Positions 43,102 through 52,746 are shown, counted from the first letter of the stretch. The stretch is 64,000 bases of DNA from Candidatus Roseilinea sp. (GCA_025998955.1 AP024676.1:1798001-1862000); one strand, 5' to 3'. The notes: generated by a model not told the origin, from the sequence alone. Numbers and translations are program-made.

Positions 43102-44076
43102 GTGCTGCCTCGCGCGTCGCTCGCATCTATTGCCGGCCTGCTCGCTTCGATGATCATCGCCGGCTGTTCAGGCGCAGTGAGCGACCAGACGCCTACGCCG
43201 CCGCCCACTGCCATCCTGCCTACCCCGCGGCCCACGCTTACCCCACGGCCCACGCCGACGCTCGCCGCAGCAACGCCGCCGCCACCCAGCCAGCCAATCG
43301 CCACGCCCACGCCGGTGATCTACATCGTGCAAGCCGGCGACACGCTGATCCCCATCGCCAATCGCTTCGGCGTGAGCGTCGCCGATTTGATCGCCGCGAA
43401 CGGCAACCTCGACGCGACACGACTACAAATCGGACAACGACTGATCATTCCACAGTTGCCGCGATCGGTGCCTGCCGATGGCTCACTGATCCCCTCGCCG
43501 ACGCCGCTGCCCCACGAGGTGCGCGGCCTGAACTTCGTTCGCTCACCGGCGGGCAGCCTGGACGTGATGGGTGAGGTATTCAACCCCGGGCCAACGGGCA
43601 TAGGCAACGTGAAAGTGCTGGTGACGCTTCAGGACGACGCCGGCAACGCGCTACAGAGCGCCGTCGCCTCCATCCCTCTGAGCGCCGTGCCGGCCAACCA
43701 GACCTCGCCGTTCCGCGTGTTGTTCACCGATCCGCCACAGGGCTTCGCCAAGTTGAGCGTGACGCCGCTGCGCGCGGAAGCCGTTGACCCGCGCACGATC
43801 ATCATCCCGCTCGCCGTCAGAACCGTGACCGGCCGGCCCGAAAGCCCGCAGTTCCGCGTGACCGGCGAAATTGTCAACACCATCGCCGATACGGTTAACC
43901 AAGTGCGCCTGCTGGTGACGATCTACGACGCCGAGCGGCGCGTGGTGGGCTACCGCTACTTCGCGCTGAGCGAGGCGCCGCTGGGGCCAAACGGCGTCTT
44001 GCCCTTCGACGTGCTGCTGACCACGGCAACGCCCAACGTTGCCAGCTTCGCCGTATACGCCGAGGGCGCGCGGTGA
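43102..44076 (+). CDS. LysM-domain lipoprotein
   Basis: 324 residues from a GTG start. Signal peptide with lipobox IAGC, a long Thr/Pro linker, one LysM domain (IYIVQAGDTLIPIANRFGVSVADLIAANG, ending GQRLIIP), and a C-terminal pair of FxLD/Ig-like beta domains (GEVFNPGPTGIGNVKVLVTL and GEIVNTIADTVNQVRLLVTIYD). LysM binds peptidoglycan; the C-terminal folds probably mediate protein or surface contact. The longer reading to 42889 runs back into a dispersed repeat and is rejected. The gene is bracketed by two copies of this repeat. Confidence 0.85.
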   Translation: MLPRASLASIAGLLASMIIAGCSGAVSDQTPTPPPTAILPTPRPTLTPRPTPTLAAATPPPPSQPIATPTPVIYIVQAGDTLIPIANRFGVSVADLIAANGNLDATRLQIGQRLIIPQLPRSVPADGSLIPSPTPLPHEVRGLNFVRSPAGSLDVMGEVFNPGPTGIGNVKVLVTLQDDAGNALQSAVASIPLSAVPANQTSPFRVLFTDPPQGFAKLSVTPLRAEAVDPRTIIIPLAVRTVTGRPESPQFRVTGEIVNTIADTVNQVRLLVTIYDAERRVVGYRYFALSEAPLGPNGVLPFDVLLTTATPNVASFAVYAEGAR

Positions 44077-44230
44077 TGTCGCGCCACAGGCTGAGCTTGT
44101 CGAGACCTGCAGCAATCAGCAACCGCCTTCCGGCGACTGGAAGTCGCGGGCAACTTGGGGCGAAGCCAGCCTGCGCCGACCGGGCTGCTTGCCGGACGTC
44201 GCGGGCCAAATTGCCTGCGGATTTTGAACA
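44077..44230. other. Intergenic stretch, small hairpins, no gene
   Basis: No coding frame with family features is seen. GGCGACTGGAAGTCGCGG (near 44133-44152) forms a short stem. The stretch leads directly into copy B of the structured repeat. Confidence 0.4.
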
Positions 44231-44460
44231 CTCTCGAGGGGGCATTTCAAACTGGGGGAACGCAGACCGGCAGCAGCAGTATTCGCTTCAGTCGCGCCGG
44301 GATAAATCTCGGCGCTGAGCACACGGACAAGGCCGCGTCCTGCCTGCCCGTTCAGCCTGGGCGTTTACGCCCGGGCGGGCGACATCGGCGCGTTTGCGCA
44401 TCGGGGTAGAGCGCGCCCTAGCTAATACGTTTGCCCCGTTGGCAAATGCACCCTTTCGAG
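44231..44460. repeat. Structured dispersed repeat, copy B (230 bp)
   Basis: Ends are inverted relatives: CTCGAGGGGGCATTT at the left and, reverse-complemented, CTCGAAAGGGTGCATTT at the right. The internal hairpin 44294-44315 (GCGCCGGGAT-AA-ATCTCGGCGC) corresponds to the copy A hairpin, with a T-A pair changed to C-G and one G-C changed to G-T, that is, structure-preserving changes. The GGGCGTTTACGCCC stem is also kept. Confidence 0.8.
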
Positions 44461-44608
44461 TCGCCGAGCAGAGTCGCAGGTAGAATTAAGGTGCTCGCTT
44501 CGTTCAGCTCCCGTCCAAGTCCGCGCGCTCAATCATTCCCGGTTGCTGGCCGTCCATCGCCCCTGCCCATCATCGCCTGCGGCGGCCGGCCCGAGATCGC
44601 AACGCGAT

Positions 44609-45844
44609 ATGGAAGAACGCTATCGAACGTCGCGCTTTCCCCCTGGCCTGTTGATCCTGGGCGCGTCCGGCGGCGTCGCCCATGCCTTGTTGCAACTCCT
44701 GCCCGAATATCGCCACGAGTTCGGCGAGCTGGTCCTGATGGACGGGCGACGCTGCGTGACCGATTCGCCCTTCCTGGATCATCGCGCCCTGCGTTACACC
44801 TTCATCGAGCACCACTTGGACATCCGGCGCGCCGATGCCGAACTTGCGCCTATCTGCGCACGACACGCCATCGGAATCGTCCTCGACCTGACCGACGCGC
44901 GCAGCCTCCCTATTCTCAGGGCGACGCACCGCGCCGGCGCCAGCTACATCAACACCATGCTCAACGACGAGCGCTTCACGGTGCCGGAACAGCACGCCCA
45001 GATCCTCTCTTGCAGAGCCGAGTTTGCGAGCCGGCCGCATCTGCTCTGCACCGGCATGAACCCCGGCATCGTCAACCACTGGGTCAGCCAGACCATCATG
45101 CGCCATGGCCGGCCGCACGAGATCGCTTTCTTCGAATTCGATAGTTCTGCGCCGGCCGACGCACCGCCGCACGAATGCGCGCCGTTTATCACCTGGTCGC
45201 GCAAGGAGTTCCTGCACGAGATCGCAGAGGAGCCCGGCGGAAGACTAAGCTACGGCGGCGAGATCGAATGGCTTCGGCCGAACGCGCTCAGCCATCCGGT
45301 GGACATGCGCCCACATTTGGCGCCGATCGTCGCGCAATCCAGCTATCCGCGCGGCATGCTGTTGCTGCACGAGGAAGTCGTCACCCTCGGACGACGGTTC
45401 AACCTGCCGGCGTCGTTCACCTATGGCATTCACCCCGCGTCGCTGGCTGCGCTGCGATCGAGCTGGCTGAGCAACGATCCATTGACCGTCGAGGACTTGT
45501 TGTTGGCCGACAACGTGACCCTGCCCCTCACCGGCAGTGACCTCGTCGGCGTATGGCTGAAATACGACGATCGCGATGTGCGGATCTTCAATGTGATGCA
45601 CAACCGCGACCTACGCGGCACGAATGCCACTTATCGCCAAGTCGCCGTCGGCGTGCTGGCTGGCGTCCGCGCGATGGCGCATGGGCAGATCCTGTGCGGC
45701 GTGCACTTCGTGGAAGACCTAGACTCGCCTGTATTCGCAGAGACGGTGCGCACCCACATGGTCGTGCAGGAGCACATCATCTGGAAGCCACAACCGGAAG
45801 TGCAACCGGTGCGGCGCGACGTTCCGTTGGTGCGGCATCTCTGA
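44609..45844 (+). CDS. Saccharopine dehydrogenase / homospermidine synthase-like protein
   Basis: 411 residues from MEERYRTSRFPPGLLILGASG. The N-terminal Rossmann motif is GASGGVAHALLQLLPEY, and CTGMNPGIVNHWVSQTIM resembles the NPG(I/L)V block of homospermidine synthases. This superfamily uses NAD(P) to make or break secondary amines, so a polyamine or lysine-type role is possible. Catalytic residues were not confirmed, and the protein is ~60 residues shorter than typical homospermidine synthases. It is convergent with serB. Confidence 0.65.
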   Translation: MEERYRTSRFPPGLLILGASGGVAHALLQLLPEYRHEFGELVLMDGRRCVTDSPFLDHRALRYTFIEHHLDIRRADAELAPICARHAIGIVLDLTDARSLPILRATHRAGASYINTMLNDERFTVPEQHAQILSCRAEFASRPHLLCTGMNPGIVNHWVSQTIMRHGRPHEIAFFEFDSSAPADAPPHECAPFITWSRKEFLHEIAEEPGGRLSYGGEIEWLRPNALSHPVDMRPHLAPIVAQSSYPRGMLLLHEEVVTLGRRFNLPASFTYGIHPASLAALRSSWLSNDPLTVEDLLLADNVTLPLTGSDLVGVWLKYDDRDVRIFNVMHNRDLRGTNATYRQVAVGVLAGVRAMAHGQILCGVHFVEDLDSPVFAETVRTHMVVQEHIIWKPQPEVQPVRRDVPLVRHL

Positions 45845-45864
45845 CACCCCGCTCGCGCCGACGA

Positions 45865-46662
45865 TCAGTGCGTGCGCACGACCAATGCCTGCGGATCGGC
45901 CTCGGTGAGTTGCCTGGCGCGGCGTTTCACCGGCAGATGCTCACCTTCGCCATCGCGCAGCGCCAGCAGCAACACCGGCGCAATGCTGGGCGAGCGCAAA
46001 AAGATAGGTGAATTGGCCGCCACGAGCGGCCGCGCCACTACGCCGCCGAAGCCAACGAAGACGTTGACGGCGTGGGCCGCCGCCAGGTCGCTCGACCCAT
46101 CGCCCACCAGCATTGCCCGGCAACCACGCTCACGCAGCCGGCGGATGACCTCGGCCTTGCCGTGCTGCGTGGTCAGCGGCGACTCGTCATACATTAGATA
46201 CGACTCATCGGGATTGCCGATCTCGTTGCAGCGCTGATAGTCCCACCACCGACCGCTGAGCTGGTTATAAGATAGGCCGACGGCATGAATCCGCTCGCGC
46301 GGCACGCCGAGCCACAGGCCGAAGCCGATCACCGCGTCGGCCAGACCGCCGCTGACGATGAACACCTTACGCCCCAGCTCGTGCAGAGCGGCGATCGTCT
46401 CACGCGCGTCGGGCGTGACGGTGCGCTTGTAGGCTTCTTCGATGGCGCGCAGATCGGCGCGCGTCGGCGCCAGCAGGCGTAACCGCTCGGCGTAGACCTC
46501 CTGGAGCGGGATGCGCCCGTCCATAGCCGCATTGGTCAGCGCGGCGATGCGCTCCTCCACGCCCTTGAGCCGCGCCAATTCGTCAATGCCCTCGATGGTC
46601 GAGAGTGTGCTGTCACAGTCGAAGAAAACTTCGTCAACCGGCAGCGGGCGGCGCTCTAGCAT
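45865..46662 (-). CDS. serB: Phosphoserine phosphatase-like HAD protein
   Basis: 265 residues from MLERRPLPVDEVFFDCDST. The motif DCDSTLSTIEGIDELA (D15, D17) is the SerB signature, KVFIVSGGLADAV gives motif II and MLVGDGSSDLAAAHAV motif IV. It should release phosphate from L-phosphoserine. The C-terminal ~50 residues extend beyond the usual SerB end. The longer upstream frame overlaps the divergent comM start and is rejected; 43 bp separate the two starts. Confidence 0.88.
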   Translation of the reverse strand: MLERRPLPVDEVFFDCDSTLSTIEGIDELARLKGVEERIAALTNAAMDGRIPLQEVYAERLRLLAPTRADLRAIEEAYKRTVTPDARETIAALHELGRKVFIVSGGLADAVIGFGLWLGVPRERIHAVGLSYNQLSGRWWDYQRCNEIGNPDESYLMYDESPLTTQHGKAEVIRRLRERGCRAMLVGDGSSDLAAAHAVNVFVGFGGVVARPLVAANSPIFLRSPSIAPVLLLALRDGEGEHLPVKRRARQLTEADPQALVVRTH

Positions 46663-46705
46663 GCAGTTGATTGTATGCCCGAGCGGGATATCATCGGCAG
46701 CGTCC

Positions 46706-48244
46706 ATGTTGGCCAAAGTGCACTCGTGCGCAATCATCGGGCTGGAAGGCCACGTCGTCGAGGTGGAAGTGGACAGCGGGCGCGGGCTAGCGTCGTTCAC
46801 GCTGGTCGGCTTGCCCGACGCTGCGGTGAAGGAGAGCGGCGAGCGCGTCCGCGCCGCCATCCGCAACAGCGGCTTGCACTTCCCCACCAACCGCGTCACG
46901 GTCAATCTCGCCCCGGCCGACCTGAAGAAGATCGGGCCAAGTTACGACTTGCCCATCGCGCTCGGCTTGCTGATGGCGTCGGAGCAGCTCGACCCGAATT
47001 GTCTGGACGGCGCGATGGTCGTGGGCGAGCTGGCGCTGGACGGCAACGTCCGGCACGTGCGCGGTGTTTTGCCGGCCACGGCCTTCGCGCGCGCGCAGGG
47101 CTTCCACCGCATCTTCGTGCCGGCTGCCGACGCAGGCGAGGCATCGTTGATTAGCGGCATCGAGGTCATCGCCGTCGAATCGCTGGGGCAGCTCGTGGGC
47201 GGGTTGACCGGGATGATCGAACTGCAGGTCGTCAAGCCAAGCCCGCCGGTACACATGCCATCGGCATCACTTGCGCTCGCGCCGATCACCGACTTCGCTG
47301 AAATCAAGGGCCAAGAAGTCGCCAAACGCGCGCTGGAAGTGGCGGCTGCCGGCGGGCACAACGTACTGATGGTCGGCTCGCCTGGCGCAGGCAAAACGCT
47401 CCTGGCGCGCGCGTTGCCCGGCATCCTGCCCGAGCTGACGCTCGAAGAAGCGCTCGACATCACGCGCATTTATAGCGTGGCCGACATGCTGCCGCCTGAC
47501 ACGCCGCTGATCCAGCAGCGCCCGTTTCGCGCGCCGCACCACACCATCAGCCATGCCGGTATGATCGGCGGCGGCAAATTGCCACGCCCGGGCGAAGTGT
47601 CGCTGGCCCATCGCGGCGTACTCTTCCTGGACGAGCTGCCGGAGTTCGACGCGCGCACGCTGGAGGTGTTGCGCCAGCCGATGGAGGACAAGGTCGTGAC
47701 GATCTCGCGCGCGTCCGGCGCGCTCAGCTTCCCGGCCAACTTCCAGCTCGTCGCAGCGATGAATCCATGCAAATGCGGCTGGTACGGCGACCCGGTCAGG
47801 TCGTGCACATGCACACCGGCGCAGATCAGCGCCTATCAGAAGAAGATCAGCGGCCCGCTGCTCGATCGGATCGACATTCATCTTGAGGTAACGCGGGTGA
47901 ACTTCGATAAGCTGAGCGATATACGCCCCGGCGAACCATCGGCAGCGATTCGCGCCCGCGTTCAGGCAGCCCGCGACCGCCAGGCACACCGCTTCCGTGG
48001 CACGCCCCTGGCCTGCAACGCCGATATGGGCGTGGGCGACCTGCGGCGATATTGCGAGCTGGACGAGGCCGGCCGCAGCCTGATGAAAGCCGCGATGAAC
48101 CAGTTGCAGATGAGCGCACGCGCCTTCCACCGCGTGCTCAAGTTGGCGCGCACCATCGCCGACATGGCCGGCAGCGACCGCATCACCACCGTGCACCTGG
48201 CCGAGGCGCTGCAGTATCGCCCGAGAAGACAAGAGGGAATTTAA
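46706..48244 (+). CDS. comM: YifB/ComM-type Mg-chelatase-like AAA+ ATPase
   Basis: 512 residues from MLAKVHSCAIIGLEGHVVEVE. The N-terminal ChlI-like fold (SFTLVGLPDAAVKESGERVRAA), Walker A GSPGAGKTLLAR, Walker B GVLFLDELPEF, the zinc-like cluster CKCGWYGDPVRSCTC and the C-terminal LARTIADMAGSDRI are typical of ComM/YifB. ComM is a helicase that helps branch migration of incoming DNA in natural transformation. It is divergent from serB; the earlier start at 46511 would overlap that gene. Confidence 0.94.
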   Translation: MLAKVHSCAIIGLEGHVVEVEVDSGRGLASFTLVGLPDAAVKESGERVRAAIRNSGLHFPTNRVTVNLAPADLKKIGPSYDLPIALGLLMASEQLDPNCLDGAMVVGELALDGNVRHVRGVLPATAFARAQGFHRIFVPAADAGEASLISGIEVIAVESLGQLVGGLTGMIELQVVKPSPPVHMPSASLALAPITDFAEIKGQEVAKRALEVAAAGGHNVLMVGSPGAGKTLLARALPGILPELTLEEALDITRIYSVADMLPPDTPLIQQRPFRAPHHTISHAGMIGGGKLPRPGEVSLAHRGVLFLDELPEFDARTLEVLRQPMEDKVVTISRASGALSFPANFQLVAAMNPCKCGWYGDPVRSCTCTPAQISAYQKKISGPLLDRIDIHLEVTRVNFDKLSDIRPGEPSAAIRARVQAARDRQAHRFRGTPLACNADMGVGDLRRYCELDEAGRSLMKAAMNQLQMSARAFHRVLKLARTIADMAGSDRITTVHLAEALQYRPRRQEGI

Positions 48245-48519
48245 CGCACTCTTGAGGATGCGTTGACGACGGCTTAAATCGAGCGTGGCAATATTGTGAC
48301 AGGCGCTTCTTCCTTTTCTCTTCCTCTTCTTGGACGGTCAACGCGGTGGAACCCCCTTCCACCGCGTTGATACGTACTCGGCGCTTTGCATGGTTTACTT
48401 CGCACAGTTATGCTCAACACCACTTATTAAAAAAATTAATCTACGCTTTTTATTTTCTTAAACTCAATATGGCAACGTAATCGTCATACACAGGGCTGCC
48501 TTTGGTAGAAGCGCGATTC
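48245..48519. other. AT-rich intergenic region upstream of pstS
   Basis: About 270 bp without a gene. It holds the hairpin at 48338-48370 and an unusually AT-rich block (~48415-48470, with TTATTAAAAAAATTAATC and TTTTTATTTTCTTAAA) that contrasts with the GC-rich surroundings and may be an upstream promoter element or DNA-bending region. Confidence 0.5.
48338..48370. terminator. Perfect 14-bp hairpin downstream of comM
   Basis: TCAACGCGGTGGAA (48338-48351) pairs perfectly with 48357-48370 around CCCCC. There is no U-run after it on the plus strand; TTTTCTCTTCC precedes it. It may end comM transcription or insulate the pst promoter. Confidence 0.5.
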
Positions 48520-48570
48520 TACACAAAACCTTAAAGCGCGCTTAACAGGCCGAAGTTAGGCTGCTATCAA
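48520..48570 (+). promoter_or_regulatory. Pho-box-type promoter of pstS
   Basis: Hexamers TACACA (48520), TTAAAG (48531) and TTAACA (48542) start exactly 11 bp apart, matching the PhoP pattern TT(A/T/C)ACA with 5-bp spacers. TTAACA also acts as a -35 box, 17 bp before TATCAA (48565-48570). The inferred start site leaves ~35 nt to the pstS ATG, which has an AAGGAG site. Confidence 0.65.
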
Positions 48571-48611
48571 AACAAGCAAGCCAGACAAGTGACGCATAAG
48601 GAGACCGAAAT

Positions 48612-49799
48612 ATGAGCCACACGACAAACTTCAGACACTCAAAGATCATCGCGAGCCTCGTTGCCGCATCCATGGCGCTTGCCGCGTGCGCTACAGCGAC
48701 GCCGGCTGCCCCAGCGCCCACCACAGCAGCCGCTCCCGCTGAACCGACCGCGGCCGCGCCTGAACCCACTGCACCGGCAGCCGAGAAAATAGGCCTCTTC
48801 GAGGGCACGCCGCCCGAGCCTGCGAATAAAGAGGAACTCGCCAAGCTCTCCGGCGAAATTTCGATTGACGGCTCCAGTACGGTTTACCCGGTGACCGCGG
48901 CTGCCGTCGAAGAATTCAACAAGTATGCGCCGAACATGCGCATCGCCGTCGGCATCTCCGGCACAGGCGGCGGCTTCAAGAAGTTCTGCAACAACGAGAC
49001 CGACATCTCCAACGCCTCCCGCCCCATCCTGCCTGCCGAGCGCGAAGCCTGCGCCAAGAACAACATCGAGTTCATCGAGATTCCCGTCGCGTTTGACGGT
49101 CTCGCTGTGGTGGTCAGCAAAGATAACACCTTCGCGAGCTGCATCAAGGCCAGCAAGCTCAAGGAGATCTGGCAACCCGATTCGCAGGGCAAGACCTTTA
49201 AGTGGAGCGACATTGACCCGAGCTGGCCGAATGAGAACATCGTCTTGTTCGGCGCCGGCTCTGACTCGGGCACGTTCGACTACTTCACCGAAGCCATCGT
49301 CGGCAAGGGCAAGTCGAGCCGCGGCGACTACCAGGCCAGCGAAGACGACAACGTGCTGGTGCAAGGCGTGTCAGGTGACCAATACGCCCTCGGCTACTTC
49401 GGCTACGCCTACGTGGTGGAGAACACCGATAAGATTCGCGCCGTCGCGATTGACTACGACCTCAACCCCAAGACGGGCGAGCCCACGCCATTCGCCGGCA
49501 AGTGCGTTGAGCCAAACTTCGAGACCATCAAGAATGGCACCTATCAGCCGCTGTCGCGCCCGATCTTCATCTACGTGAAGGCGGCTTCGGTGGATAAGCC
49601 GGGCATGAAGGAGTTCATCAACTTCTACCTCAGCCCCAGCTTCACCCCGCTGATTCAGAGCCGCGAGGTGGGTTACGTCGAACTGGAACGCGCGATCTAC
49701 GAAGCCGCTGCGAAGCGCTTCAACAACCGCGTGCTGGGCACGCTCTTCCCCAACGGTGAAGAAGTAGGCGCAACGTTGGACCGCTATCTGCAGAATTAG
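48612..49799 (+). CDS. pstS: Phosphate ABC transporter substrate-binding lipoprotein PstS
   Basis: 395 residues. Lipobox LAAC near residue 26, long Ala/Pro/Thr tether, then the phosphate-binding domain with ISIDGSSTVYPVTAAAVEEF, GISGTGGGFKKFCNNETDISNASRPI and GAGSDSGTFDYFTEAI, the loops that clamp phosphate. It captures inorganic phosphate for PstCAB. First gene of pstS-C-A-B and preceded by Pho-type repeats. No phoU follows. Confidence 0.96.
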   Translation: MSHTTNFRHSKIIASLVAASMALAACATATPAAPAPTTAAAPAEPTAAAPEPTAPAAEKIGLFEGTPPEPANKEELAKLSGEISIDGSSTVYPVTAAAVEEFNKYAPNMRIAVGISGTGGGFKKFCNNETDISNASRPILPAEREACAKNNIEFIEIPVAFDGLAVVVSKDNTFASCIKASKLKEIWQPDSQGKTFKWSDIDPSWPNENIVLFGAGSDSGTFDYFTEAIVGKGKSSRGDYQASEDDNVLVQGVSGDQYALGYFGYAYVVENTDKIRAVAIDYDLNPKTGEPTPFAGKCVEPNFETIKNGTYQPLSRPIFIYVKAASVDKPGMKEFINFYLSPSFTPLIQSREVGYVELERAIYEAAAKRFNNRVLGTLFPNGEEVGATLDRYLQN

Positions 49800-49843
49800 C
49801 CGGAACGCGGATCGCGGCTCAACGACCTGGCTGTAAAGCGCAA

Positions 49844-49874
49844 GGGTAGGCGAAGGTATTGTCCTCGCCTACCC
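49844..49874 (+). terminator. Hairpin between pstS and pstC
   Basis: GGGTAGGCGA (49844-49853) pairs perfectly with 49865-49874. No U-run follows. It fits a partial terminator or 3'-end stabiliser that keeps PstS above the membrane subunits. Confidence 0.55.
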
Positions 49875-49981
49875 TGCCGTATCTCGCAAGACCGGCCTTC
49901 TCGTAGAATGTATAAACTTGGAGCGATCGAGATAATGCGAAATGCGCGCAGCGTGGCCTTAGGCCGTCCTTTGAGTAGCCC

Positions 49982-50920
49982 ATGAGCATGGCAGCGCTCT
50001 CTGAATCAAGCAATGCAGGGTTGGAGCTGCAACGAAAGCGCACAGGCGCGCTTGGCGAGCGGTTGATCAGCATTTTGCTCGCGAGTGCAGCGGCGCTCTC
50101 CGTCGTCACCACATTTGCGATTGTCCTATCGCTCGCCGGCGACACCATCGCCTTCTTCCAGGAAGTATCGGTGATCGAATACCTGACCGGCACACTGTGG
50201 ACGCCGCTGTTTTCCAACCCCAAATTCGGCATCTGGCCGTTGATCACGGCGACCTTCATGACCTCAGCGATCGCCATGCTGGTCGCTGTGCCCTTCGGGC
50301 TGGCCATTGCGGTCTATCTGAGCGAGTTCGCTTCGCTGCGCGCGCGAAGCTTGATCAAGCCGCTGCTAGAGGTGTTGGCGGGGATCCCTACCGTAGTGTA
50401 TGGTTACTTTGCGCTCACAGCGGTCACGCCCTTCCTGCGAGGATTCATCCCGGAGATTAAATCATTCAACTCGCTCAGCGCCGGCCTGGTCATGGGTGTG
50501 ATGATCATTCCCATCGTGGCATCGCTGACGGAGGATGCGTTCAACGCTGTGCCGCGCGGGCTGCGTGAGGGGGCCTATGGGCTAGGCGCCATGCGCCACG
50601 AAGTCGCGCTGCGCGTGGTATTTCCGGCGGCGCTTTCCGGCGTTGCAGCCGCGTTGCTGCTGGCGCTCTCGCGCGCGGTGGGCGAGACGATGATCGTTGC
50701 GCTGGCCGCCGGACAAAACCCCACCTTCACGCTAGACCCGCTTGTGCCCGTGTCCACCATGACCGCTTACATCGTGCAGGTCAGTTTAGGCGACACGCCC
50801 TATGGCTCAATTGGTTATAAGACGATCTTCGCCGTCGGCGCGACGCTCTTTGTCATCACGTTCGCCATCAACTTCGTCAGCACGCTCATCGTGCGCCGGT
50901 TTCGTGAGCGCTACGATTGA
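49982..50920 (+). CDS. pstC: Phosphate ABC transporter permease PstC
   Basis: 312 residues with six main membrane segments. The block PLLEVLAGIPTVVYGYFAL and the coupling loop EGAYGLGAMRHEVALRVVFPAAL are PstC hallmarks, and FWTPLF-like WTPLFSNPKFGIWPL precedes the core domain. It forms half of the channel with PstA. The gene follows pstS by 182 bp including the hairpin. Confidence 0.95.
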   Translation: MSMAALSESSNAGLELQRKRTGALGERLISILLASAAALSVVTTFAIVLSLAGDTIAFFQEVSVIEYLTGTLWTPLFSNPKFGIWPLITATFMTSAIAMLVAVPFGLAIAVYLSEFASLRARSLIKPLLEVLAGIPTVVYGYFALTAVTPFLRGFIPEIKSFNSLSAGLVMGVMIIPIVASLTEDAFNAVPRGLREGAYGLGAMRHEVALRVVFPAALSGVAAALLLALSRAVGETMIVALAAGQNPTFTLDPLVPVSTMTAYIVQVSLGDTPYGSIGYKTIFAVGATLFVITFAINFVSTLIVRRFRERYD

Positions 50921-50935
50921 TCTCGTTGAACTGCT

Positions 50936-51841
50936 ATGGCTACAAGTGAAATGCGTCGCAGTTTTGCTCCCGCCGAGGACATATCGTTCGGCACCATCCA
51001 GGGCTCACGCCGCCTGAAAGGCATGCTCCTCGTCGCGTTCAGCATCCTTGCGCTGGCCGTTGGCGTCGGCATGGTGCTCACGCTCCTGATTGATGTGCTC
51101 GTGCGCGGCTTGCCCTGGTTGGACTGGCAATTCCTGACGAGTTTCGACTCGCGGTTCCCCGAACGCGCCGGGATCCTGGCGGCGATGGTGGGCACTGCGC
51201 TGACGATCGTCATCACGGTGGTCGTCAGCCTGCCCATCGGCATCATGTCGGCGATTTACCTTGAGGAATACGCGCAAGACAACTGGTTCACCCGGCTGGT
51301 CGAGACCAACATCGCCAACCTGGCCGCAGTGCCTTCCATCATTTACGGATTGCTCGGCCTGGCGGTGTTCGTGCGCTTCTTTGGTTTGAACCGCAGCATC
51401 CTCGCCGGCGGCCTCACTTTGGCGTTGTTGGTGCTGCCGATCATCATCGTCGTCTCGCGGGAGGCCATCCGCAGCGTGCCTAACGGCATCCGGCAGGCAG
51501 CCTACGGGATTGGCGCCACTAAATGGCAGACGATCTGGCATCAGGTTCTGCCGGTCGCGCTGCCGAGCATCCTAACGGGCAACATCTTGGCCGCCTCGCG
51601 TGCGATCGGCGAAACAGCGCCGCTTGTCACGCTGGGCGCGCTCACGTTCATCCCCTTCCTGCCCAAAGACTTGCTCGACCGATTCACCGTGCTGCCCATT
51701 ATCATCTTCAACTGGTCGTCCAAGCCGCAGAGGGAGTTCCACGACGTCGCCGCTGCGGCCATCATCGTGCTGCTCGCCATCTTGTTGCTTGTCAACATCC
51801 TTGCCATTGTCCTGCGCCAACGGCTGCGCAAACAGTTCTAA
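50936..51841 (+). CDS. pstA: Phosphate ABC transporter permease PstA
   Basis: 301 residues. Typical PstA motifs are [21 protein letters not shown] and the coupling loop [29 protein letters not shown], with [15 protein letters not shown] near the end. It pairs with PstC. It starts 15 bp after the pstC stop. Confidence 0.95.
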   Translation: MATSEMRRSFAPAEDISFGTIQGSRRLKGMLLVAFSILALAVGVGMVLTLLIDVLVRGLPWLDWQFLTSFDSRFPERAGILAAMVGTALTIVITVVVSLPIGIMSAIYLEEYAQDNWFTRLVETNIANLAAVPSIIYGLLGLAVFVRFFGLNRSILAGGLTLALLVLPIIIVVSREAIRSVPNGIRQAAYGIGATKWQTIWHQVLPVALPSILTGNILAASRAIGETAPLVTLGALTFIPFLPKDLLDRFTVLPIIIFNWSSKPQREFHDVAAAAIIVLLAILLLVNILAIVLRQRLRKQF

Positions 51842-51894
51842 ATGGCGTTTTGCCGAATCACCTATTCACCCTTAACTCAAGCGGATCAGACCCT

Positions 51895-52746
51895 ATGCCG
51901 GTATTCATCAACGTTACGCAGAAAGAACGAGAGACTGAGCCGATCTCAGAGGAGATGGGCGCCGCCGATCGCGCGAATGTCGTGCTCGCGACGCAACAGC
52001 TCAGCGTGTTCTATGGCAATTTCAAGGCCATCCACGAGGTCAACCTGAGCTTTTATAAAAACAAGATCACCGCGCTGATCGGCCCGTCGGGTTGCGGCAA
52101 GAGCACGCTGCTGCGCGCCTTGAATCGCATGAACGAACTCGTCCCCACGGCGCGCGTGGAAGGCGCTGTGCTCTATCACGGACAAAATTTGTATGCGTCC
52201 AACATAGACCCGGTTGAAGTGCGCCGGCGCATCGGGATGGTCTTCCAAAAGCCCAACCCCTTCCCCAAGAGCATCTACGAGAACATCGCGTTCGGCCTGC
52301 GCGTCAACGGCTGGAAGGGATCAAAATCCGAGATGGACGATATTGTTGAGCGCTCGCTGCGCCGGGCTGCGCTGTGGGATGAGGTCAAGGATAAGCTTAA
52401 GCAACTCGGGACATCGCTCTCCGGCGGCCAACAGCAGCGCTTGTGCATCGCGCGCGCCATCGCTGTGGAACCCGAGGTGATCTTGATGGACGAACCCTGC
52501 TCGGCGCTCGACCCGATCGCGACGCTGAAGATCGAGGAGCTGATGATCGAGCTGGTGAAGCAGTACACGATCATCATCGTCACCCACAACATGCAACAAG
52601 CTGCGCGCGTGAGCGACTACACCGCGATGATGATGATGCGCCCCGACCGCGCCGGTGAGGTCATCGAGTTTGATAAAACGGAGACCATCTTCACCAAGCC
52701 AAAGGACAAGCGCACCGAGGACTACGTCTCCGGGCGATTCGGTTAA
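51895..52746 (+). CDS. pstB: Phosphate ABC transporter ATP-binding protein PstB
   Basis: 283 residues from [20 protein letters not shown]. Walker [10 protein letters not shown], the PstB-specific [27 protein letters not shown], signature [16 protein letters not shown], Walker [15 protein letters not shown] and FVTHN-like [16 protein letters not shown]. It has a ~30-residue N-terminal extension compared with the usual protein. It drives phosphate import. The earlier frame start (51523) overlaps pstA and is a shadow. Confidence 0.96.
   Translation: MPVFINVTQKERETEPISEEMGAADRANVVLATQQLSVFYGNFKAIHEVNLSFYKNKITALIGPSGCGKSTLLRALNRMNELVPTARVEGAVLYHGQNLYASNIDPVEVRRRIGMVFQKPNPFPKSIYENIAFGLRVNGWKGSKSEMDDIVERSLRRAALWDEVKDKLKQLGTSLSGGQQQRLCIARAIAVEPEVILMDEPCSALDPIATLKIEELMIELVKQYTIIIVTHNMQQAARVSDYTAMMMMRPDRAGEVIEFDKTETIFTKPKDKRTEDYVSGRFG

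Noticed and set aside
46511-46705. Longer comM start
   Set aside because: It would overlap the divergent serB gene and adds Ser-rich shadow sequence.
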